Assembly (NCBI GenBank): GCA_032249615.1
Contig: JAVVHH010000043.1
Location: 1 to 26,341 of the forward strand
Length of the DNA: 26,341 nucleotides
Source: JAVVHH01 sp032249615
Lineage (GTDB): Bacteria; Pseudomonadota; Alphaproteobacteria; Acetobacterales; Acetobacteraceae
Reading direction: 5' to 3'
Below are positions 21,604 to 26,341 of this stretch, in pieces. Below the pieces are notes generated by a model. The model searched no databases. It was not told the origin of the DNA and saw nothing but the letters and a program-made list of their open reading frames with translations. Every line of letters starts with the position of its first letter. Positions within the stretch are counted from its first letter, which is position 1. The position numbers and the translations under genes were made by a program.

Positions 21604-23961
21604 ATGATGCGTGGCCTGGTTCTCGTCGGTGCTGCACTGGTCTTGGCAGGCGCGGCGCCGCCGGTCCCGGTACCCTGGTCCGACCCGCCGGTTCTCGTTC
21701 CGGACCCGTCCGGCACGGTCGCACTGGACGCCCGCGTCGGCGACGTGGACGTCCCGGGGCTCGGCCGCGTCCGCGGCGCGTCGTTCTACGATCTTCACCA
21801 GGGGCGGGCCGGACGACCCGGGGCCGGGGGCAGCCTGATGCCCGCGGTCCTGCAGTTGGGCAAAGGGAGCGCGCTCGAGCTCTACCTCCACAATCATCTG
21901 ACGACGGTGCCGGCAGTCGAGCTCGGCAAGCCGCGTCCCCAGCGCCTGCCCGACCCGACCAACGTGCACACGCACGGATTCCTCGTCCCGCCCACCGGGA
22001 TCGGCTTCGGCACAGCCCGGCCGCGCCTGGGCGACTGCGTTCTGCCGCTCGCGGCCAGCGACGCCGCGGGTCCCGCGCAGCCAGCCCATATGGGCCACGG
22101 CGCGCACGAGGCGACGCTCGCCGCCGATCCCTGCGCCCCCGGGACGGCACCGGGCATGCCCCTCGCGGCCGCGCTGACCTACGCCTACACGATCGCCCCG
22201 GACCACCCGAGCGGCCTGTTCTGGATCCACCCGCATCCGCACGGCCAGTCGGAGATCCAGCTCTCCAACGGCCTGTCCGGGCTCGTCTCGATCGGCTCGG
22301 TCTGGGATTCGCTCTACTTCGGCTGCCGCCTGAGCGCTGCGCCCGATGTCGGACCCGGCGCCTGCCGCACCCAAGAGGATCAACGGCGTGAGGCCGCGCT
22401 CCAAGCGCGCGCCCGCGCCGGCGCGGTCCGCGTGCGCTATTTCGGCCTGAAGGATATCCAGGTGGAGCCGCACGGAGGCGCGGCGTCGAACCGGCCGGAC
22501 TACGACCTGATCCCGTTCCCGCGGCGGCCGGACGGCAGCGACGACGCTTTCGGCGCTGCGAACGATGCCCGCAAGGCGCGCTGCGGCGACCTCGTCCGCC
22601 CGCAGGGCGATGACGATGTCCTGGCGCAGGCGGGCGGACCCATGCCGCAGGGCCTTTGCCGTGGCGCGGACGGAACCGCCTGGGTGTTCCCCGTCTCCGG
22701 CCAGGTCTTTCCCCGCATCACGGTCCGCTCCGACACGACCGAGCTGTGGCGCATCGCCAACATGAGCGCCGACGTCAGCTACCGCCTGCAGCTCAAGGGC
22801 AAGGACGGCACGCTCTATCAGATGCGGCCGGTGGCGATCGACGGCGTGGTCATTCCGGCGCCGCAGCCGGACCGCCCGGTCGGCATGGCCGCCGGTGGCA
22901 AGGGCACCTCGACCTCCGGCAACCCGGTCACCGAGATCGTGCTGATGCCGAGCGCCCGGATCGAGGTCGTGGTCGAACGCTGCAGTGCCGGCGCCGCACC
23001 GGGCTCCGGCTGCGTGCCGGCCGATCGCGAGGTGCACGCGGTGCTGCACACGCGGGGCATGGCGACCGGCTACGGGGACAATGGCGACCTGTGGCCGGCG
23101 ATTGACCTCGCGCAGATCGAGTTCGCGTCCGGCGCCGCTCATCGCGAGACGCTGCCGTCGCGTCGGGCGCTGCTGCCGCCGCTGCGCACCGCCGCCGTTG
23201 CGCCCGCTTCTCCGCCACCCGCACCCCCGGGGGCTGAGTCAGCAGCTGCCTCCCCGGCCGGATCGCCGCCGCAAGCGGGTCCGGGCGCCCCGTCCTGCAC
23301 CTACGAGCACGGACCCGGCGCCTTTCCGGTCGGCGGCACCCAAGCCCGGCTGATCCGGCTGAACAACGCCGCCTTCGAGCAGGAGAACCAGGAAGCGTTC
23401 GGCATCCATGACGAGCTGTTCTCCCTGTCTCGTCTATCCGGTGGCGCGCCTGTGACGCTCGCCGCGCTGATCGACGAGGGCGCGGCCGCCGCGACCGGGC
23501 CGTCTCTCATCAGCGACATTCGCCTGCCCGATCCGTGCACCGATACCAGCACGCTCGCCGGCTTCCGCGACTACTACCGTCCGTTCGACCCGACCCGCGA
23601 CAACGTGACGGTTCGTTACGGGGCGGAGGAATACTGGCTGGTCGTGAACGACAGCCCGGAATGCCACAACTTCCATATCCACCAGATGAAGTTCAGCGTG
23701 ATCGACGCCGATTTTCGCGGCACCACCGCTGCACAGACCGGCGGGGCGCCGATCCCGTCCGACCAGTGCGCCGGTGATCGCACCGCGATCCGCCCGATCA
23801 ACCAGGCAGCGTTCCTCGACAACTACCCGATGCCGCCCGCCGCCCGGGTATTGTTCCGGGTCCGCTTCGACGGTCCCAAGCTCGGCCGGTTCGTGTTCCA
23901 CTGCCATATTCTCGAGCACGAGGACAAAGGCATGATGGCGCTGCTCAACGTGGTGGAGTGA
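21604..23961 (+). CDS. Large exported multicopper oxidase
   Basis: The 785-residue protein has a Sec-type signal (MRGLVLVGAALVLAGAAPP). All four copper-binding motifs are present: NVHTHGF (H122, H124), FWIHPHPHGQ (H209, H211, H213), ECHNFHIHQMKF (H688, H691, H693) and FHCHILEHEDKGMM (H766, C767, H768, H772, M777). A type 1 and a type 2/3 trinuclear site can therefore form, as in laccases and cuproxidases. It is much longer than the usual 450-600 residues: it has a loop with PAHMGHGAHEA near 161, an extended charged linker near 255-285, and a Pro/Ala-rich tract near 522-565. GGAGG precedes the ATG at 21604. It acts in the periplasm or outside, on phenols, metals or a related reductant. Link to the catabolic operons is uncertain. 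Confidence 0.9.
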   Translation: MMRGLVLVGAALVLAGAAPPVPVPWSDPPVLVPDPSGTVALDARVGDVDVPGLGRVRGASFYDLHQGRAGRPGAGGSLMPAVLQLGKGSALELYLHNHLTTVPAVELGKPRPQRLPDPTNVHTHGFLVPPTGIGFGTARPRLGDCVLPLAASDAAGPAQPAHMGHGAHEATLAADPCAPGTAPGMPLAAALTYAYTIAPDHPSGLFWIHPHPHGQSEIQLSNGLSGLVSIGSVWDSLYFGCRLSAAPDVGPGACRTQEDQRREAALQARARAGAVRVRYFGLKDIQVEPHGGAASNRPDYDLIPFPRRPDGSDDAFGAANDARKARCGDLVRPQGDDDVLAQAGGPMPQGLCRGADGTAWVFPVSGQVFPRITVRSDTTELWRIANMSADVSYRLQLKGKDGTLYQMRPVAIDGVVIPAPQPDRPVGMAAGGKGTSTSGNPVTEIVLMPSARIEVVVERCSAGAAPGSGCVPADREVHAVLHTRGMATGYGDNGDLWPAIDLAQIEFASGAAHRETLPSRRALLPPLRTAAVAPASPPPAPPGAESAAASPAGSPPQAGPGAPSCTYEHGPGAFPVGGTQARLIRLNNAAFEQENQEAFGIHDELFSLSRLSGGAPVTLAALIDEGAAAATGPSLISDIRLPDPCTDTSTLAGFRDYYRPFDPTRDNVTVRYGAEEYWLVVNDSPECHNFHIHQMKFSVIDADFRGTTAAQTGGAPIPSDQCAGDRTAIRPINQAAFLDNYPMPPAARVLFRVRFDGPKLGRFVFHCHILEHEDKGMMALLNVVE

Positions 23962-24199
23962 CGCTTCCCCACACAAGCCACGGCATCGTCGCTCGACGAC
24001 CGCTTTCTCGCGCATAATGATAATTCAAGCGAACGAGTGCTTAAGAAAAATGATGGGTCGCGTGATGCCATGCTGACTTACCAATGTAACGTGATCAAGG
24101 ACATTGCGAAGTACCCAGCTGAACGGGAGATCCCTGTCTGTATACAGGCGCTCGACATCTTTGGCATGACAAGCAGACGCTGCTCGGTCGGATCCGAAC
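23962..24199. other. AT-richer intergenic region before the lipoprotein gene
   Basis: These 238 bases are less G+C-rich than their neighbours (for example ATAATGATAATTCAAG). They contain a perfect 10-base palindrome CTGTATACAG at 24138-24147 and no convincing gene. A short open frame from 24037 lacks protein-like features. The region probably holds the promoter of the downstream lipoprotein gene, but no clear -35/-10 pair can be named. Confidence 0.5.
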
Positions 24200-24627
24200 A
24201 TGAGCGCGCGCATTTTCGCAGCCTTGTTGCCGCTCGCGCTCGCGGCCTGCACGTTGGCCTCCTCCCTGGGTGGCGATGTCGTGTTGGGCCAGTTCGAGCG
24301 GCCGGAAGGGGGGCAGCTCGTGCTGAGCCGATCCGCGACCGCACCGGTCACCTACCTTGCCTCACTTGGCAGCGGGTATGGCCCCCTTCACGTACGCCGC
24401 CTGGCCGACGTGGTCATCCATGAGGTCGGCAGCAAGGAACCGATCTACTACACCTACCATCAGAACGAATTGTATGGTCCGGCTCGTCTCCCTCGCCCGG
24501 CGGCGGCCCGGGCTCCTGCTCGACGGCTGCCCTCGGCACCACCAGCAAGCCCAGCGAGATCGGTCCGATCAATCTCGATCAATTGCCGTTGCCGGCCGCC
24601 CGTGTCCCCACCGATCTCGACCGATAA
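24200..24627 (+). pseudogene. Small lipoprotein gene, apparently frameshifted
   Basis: The ATG at 24200 starts a lipoprotein signal (MSARIFAALLPLALAACTLASS, lipobox LAAC near residue 17). Plausible sequence follows (GDVVLGQFERPEGGQLVLSRS ... PIYYTYHQNELYG) to about position 24478. After that this frame turns into Pro/Ala/Arg-rich sequence typical of an out-of-frame GC-rich reading and runs on over the next gene. The frame shifted back by one base reads SGSSPSPGGGPGSCSTAALG then TTSKPSEIGPINLDQLPLPA and stops at 24625-24627, just before the convergent gene. So the original product was probably about 142 residues, with a one-base change near 24470-24500. This could be true decay or a sequencing error in the GC-rich stretch. 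Function unknown. Confidence 0.55.
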
Positions 24628-24630
24628 TCG

Positions 24631-24647
24631 CCGGCGGGAGAAGCCGG
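24631..24647. terminator. Weak hairpin at a convergent junction
   Basis: CCGGC-GGGAGAA-GCCGG can form a five-pair stem with a seven-base loop between the end of the lipoprotein frame and the end of the amidohydrolase gene. There is no T run on either side, so intrinsic termination is doubtful. Confidence 0.25.
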
Positions 24648-24651
24648 TCCG

Positions 24652-25464
24652 TCAATCCTGGAAGCCGAACAGCGCTCGCGGGGTTTCCCAGAAGATCTTC
24701 CGCTGTGCAGGCTCAGGCACGAGGGTGCGGGCGAGCGCAATCAGCGGGCCGTAGTCGACCCGCTCGGCGGCGCGCAGGAAGGGCCAGTCGGAACCCCACA
24801 CGCATCGGTCCGGCGTGAAGCCGTCGAGCAGGGCGGCGACGAACGGCCACGTGTCGGCGTGGGGAGGGCGCTGCAACGAGAACTGGCCGTAGCCCGAGAG
24901 CTTGACGTAGGCGCGGCCGGCCCGGCCCAGCGCGAGCAGAGCCTGGAAGCCCGGCTGGTCGAGCCCGCCGGCGGGGAAGGGCCGGCCGCAATGGTCAATG
25001 ACCAGGCGCACTCCGGACCGCTCGATCGACGGGAGCACGGCCAGCAGCTCGTCGTTCTTGAACTGGAGCTGCAGGATGAGGTCGAGGTCGGCGAGCTTGC
25101 GGAGCAGCTCATCGTTCAAGACGTCTCCGCCACCGGCGAGGGCGGTGTTTGCGGCGACGCCGACGATGCCGCGCGCCTTGAGCCGGGCCAGGTCGGAGGC
25201 GGCGATCGCCGGGTCGACGACTGCGATACCCTTGTGACGACCGTCACCGCGGTCGAGCGCGTCCAGCACCGGGCTGAGGTCGACGCCGTAGCCCGAGAAC
25301 GTCGCGACGATGAGGGCGTGGCGGACGCCATGCTGCGCCATGATCCGCTCGAGGCTGTCGAGCGGGGCGACCTCCTGGTTTGCGGGCCGATAGTTCGTGT
25401 CGGCACGATAGGGAAAGCGCGCCGGGTCGATGACGTGGCAGTGGCAGTCGACGAGGGGTGTCAA
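24652..25464 (-). CDS. LigI-like amidohydrolase (2-pyrone-4,6-dicarboxylate lactonase family)
   Basis: The 270-residue metal-dependent amidohydrolase has VDCHCHVID (H8, H10), FPYRADTNYRP near 17-27, H158 in VIDHCGRPFP and D226 in CVWGSDWPF. The spacings H10-H158 (148) and H158-D226 (68) nearly equal those I recall for Sphingomonas LigI (H33, H180, D248), and FPY...Y-P also fits LigI. Relatives open lactones such as 2-pyrone-4,6-dicarboxylate or sugar lactones. The start is a TTG in a TTGA overlap with the stop of the upstream shikimate-dehydrogenase-like gene, so the two are coupled. A frame continues upstream but lies over that gene. It likely opens a lactone in aromatic or sugar-acid catabolism. 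Confidence 0.87.
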   Translation of the reverse strand: MTPLVDCHCHVIDPARFPYRADTNYRPANQEVAPLDSLERIMAQHGVRHALIVATFSGYGVDLSPVLDALDRGDGRHKGIAVVDPAIAASDLARLKARGIVGVAANTALAGGGDVLNDELLRKLADLDLILQLQFKNDELLAVLPSIERSGVRLVIDHCGRPFPAGGLDQPGFQALLALGRAGRAYVKLSGYGQFSLQRPPHADTWPFVAALLDGFTPDRCVWGSDWPFLRAAERVDYGPLIALARTLVPEPAQRKIFWETPRALFGFQD

Positions 25465-26303
25465 AAGGTCGCCGCTACCGCTTGCAGCAGCGCCGGGGTG
25501 ATGTCCGGCCGCACGCCGAACCAGGCCTCGAACGCCAAGCGCGCCTGGTTCAGCAACAGCCCGAGGCCGTTCACCGTGACGTTGCCGCGCTCGCGGGCGG
25601 CGGCGAGGAAGGAGGTTTCCAAGGGGACGTAGATCAGGTCGGCCACGATCGCGCCGGGGGCGAGCCTGGCGAGCGACACCTCGAGCAAGGGCTTGCCGGC
25701 CATGCCGCGGTCGGTCGCGTTCACGACGAGTGCCATGTCCGCAATGGCCTCGTTGCGCCCTTCCCACGGCACGGTCGAGATCGGACCGCCGATCGCGGCG
25801 GCCATCGCCTCGGCGCGTTCGGCCGTGCGGTTGGCCACGGTGATGCGCGGGACTCCGGCTTCGAGCAGCGCGACCGCCACGGCGCGCGAGGCGCCGCCGG
25901 CGCCCAGCACGAGCACCGGCCCGGCCTCCGGACGCCAGCCCGGCGCCGCATCGCGCACGCTCTGCACGAAGCCGACCCCGTCGTTGTTGAAGCCGCGTAG
26001 GGTGCCGTCCGGCTGGACGACGATGGTGTTGACGGCCCCGATCCGACGCGCCATCGGATCGACCATGTCGAGGGACGGCATCACGGCCTGTTTCAGCGGC
26101 ATCGTCACGTTGCAGCCGCGAAACCCCAGCACTGCTAGGCCCTTCAGCGCCCGCTCCAGCGTGTCGGGCGTGACCGCGAGCGGGAGGTAGCGGCCGGCGA
26201 TCCCGTGCTGCTCGAGCCAGAAGTTCTGGATGACCGGCGAGCGCGATTGCGCGACCGGAAAGCCGATGATGCCGGCGAGGGGGAAGGCCGCGCTCTCGCT
26301 CAC
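25461..26303 (-). CDS. Shikimate dehydrogenase-like oxidoreductase (AroE family)
   Basis: The 280-residue protein shows GFPVAQSRSP (14-23) for substrate binding, NVTMPLK with catalytic K71, GAVNTIV (89-95), GFNNDG with catalytic D108 (the K-D spacing of 37 equals E. coli K65/D102), GAGGASRA (134-141), ANRT for NADP binding, and the C-terminal GLGLLLNQARLAFEAWFG. AroE reduces 3-dehydroshikimate; catabolic homologues (quinate/shikimate dehydrogenases) run the reverse. The usual GxNTDG reads GFNNDG. The GTG at 26303 is preferred because AGGAG lies seven bases upstream; an ATG at 26333 is an alternative. It is coupled to a LigI-like hydrolase rather than to coaE/maf-type genes often near housekeeping aroE, which leans toward a catabolic role. 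Confidence 0.88.
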   Translation of the reverse strand: MSESAAFPLAGIIGFPVAQSRSPVIQNFWLEQHGIAGRYLPLAVTPDTLERALKGLAVLGFRGCNVTMPLKQAVMPSLDMVDPMARRIGAVNTIVVQPDGTLRGFNNDGVGFVQSVRDAAPGWRPEAGPVLVLGAGGASRAVAVALLEAGVPRITVANRTAERAEAMAAAIGGPISTVPWEGRNEAIADMALVVNATDRGMAGKPLLEVSLARLAPGAIVADLIYVPLETSFLAAARERGNVTVNGLGLLLNQARLAFEAWFGVRPDITPALLQAVAATF

Positions 26304-26341
26304 TTGTCCACTCCTGCTGCGGTTGACGCCCATTAGTCTAG

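Noticed and set aside
23986..23999. TCGTC-GCTC-GACGA hairpin after the multicopper oxidase as a terminator
   Set aside because: The stem is only five pairs and there is no following T run.
1..26341. CRISPR arrays, tRNA or rRNA genes, transposases or integrases
   Set aside because: No regularly spaced repeats, no tRNA-like or rRNA segments, and no transposase or integrase motifs were seen; the repeats present are short and intragenic or a single tandem pair.

Overview
The window is about 26 kb of high-G+C bacterial DNA (roughly two thirds G+C by eye). It has tightly packed, translationally overlapping genes, twin-arginine-type signals on its ABC binding proteins, a TetR regulator and many catabolic enzymes. 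This fits an alphaproteobacterium of the Rhodospirillales/Acetobacteraceae kind, but no marker gene fixes the taxon. The first ~100 bases are a T- then G-homopolymer tract that looks like a contig-end artefact. No RNA genes, insertion sequences or CRISPR arrays were seen.

Layout. (1) 154-1209: a DUF1345-type membrane protein and a small secreted protein with GAAPGT repeats. (2) 1252-4280: an LLM-class flavin monooxygenase and two divergent 3-hydroxyisobutyrate-dehydrogenase-like reductases. (3) 4382-11693, rightward: a CocE/NonD-type hydrolase, a complete branched-chain-amino-acid-type (Liv/HAAT) ABC transporter in the order binding protein-H-M-G-F, and an ACMSD-like amidohydrolase. (4) 16014-11690, leftward: an unusually large amidase-signature enzyme, a TetR regulator and an FAD monooxygenase resembling 2,6-dihydroxypyridine 3-hydroxylase. 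(5) 16155-21494, rightward: a PuuE/cyclic-imide-hydrolase-like polysaccharide deacetylase followed by a second complete Liv-type transporter in the order H-M-binding protein-G-F. (6) 21604-24627: a large multicopper oxidase and a small lipoprotein gene that appears frameshifted. (7) 26303-24652, leftward: a shikimate-dehydrogenase-like protein coupled to a LigI-like amidohydrolase.

Reading the genes together (inference): blocks 2 to 5 look like one uptake-and-degradation island. Two paralogous transporters import small polar acids or amides. An amidase, a deacetylase-fold hydrolase and a CocE-type hydrolase open amide, imide or ester bonds. Two flavin enzymes hydroxylate or cleave a ring, an ACMSD-like enzyme may decarboxylate, and two beta-hydroxyacid dehydrogenases oxidise or reduce intermediates. 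Degenerate palindromes starting TTATC lie before the LLM gene, between the divergent reductases, before the CocE gene, and between tetR and the FAD monooxygenase. They are candidate operators that may tie these blocks to the local TetR protein. The substrate cannot be read from the sequence; a cyclic imide, hydroxypyridine or other N-heterocycle is the best guess. Several start codons are non-ATG, including an apparent CTG start for the second livG.
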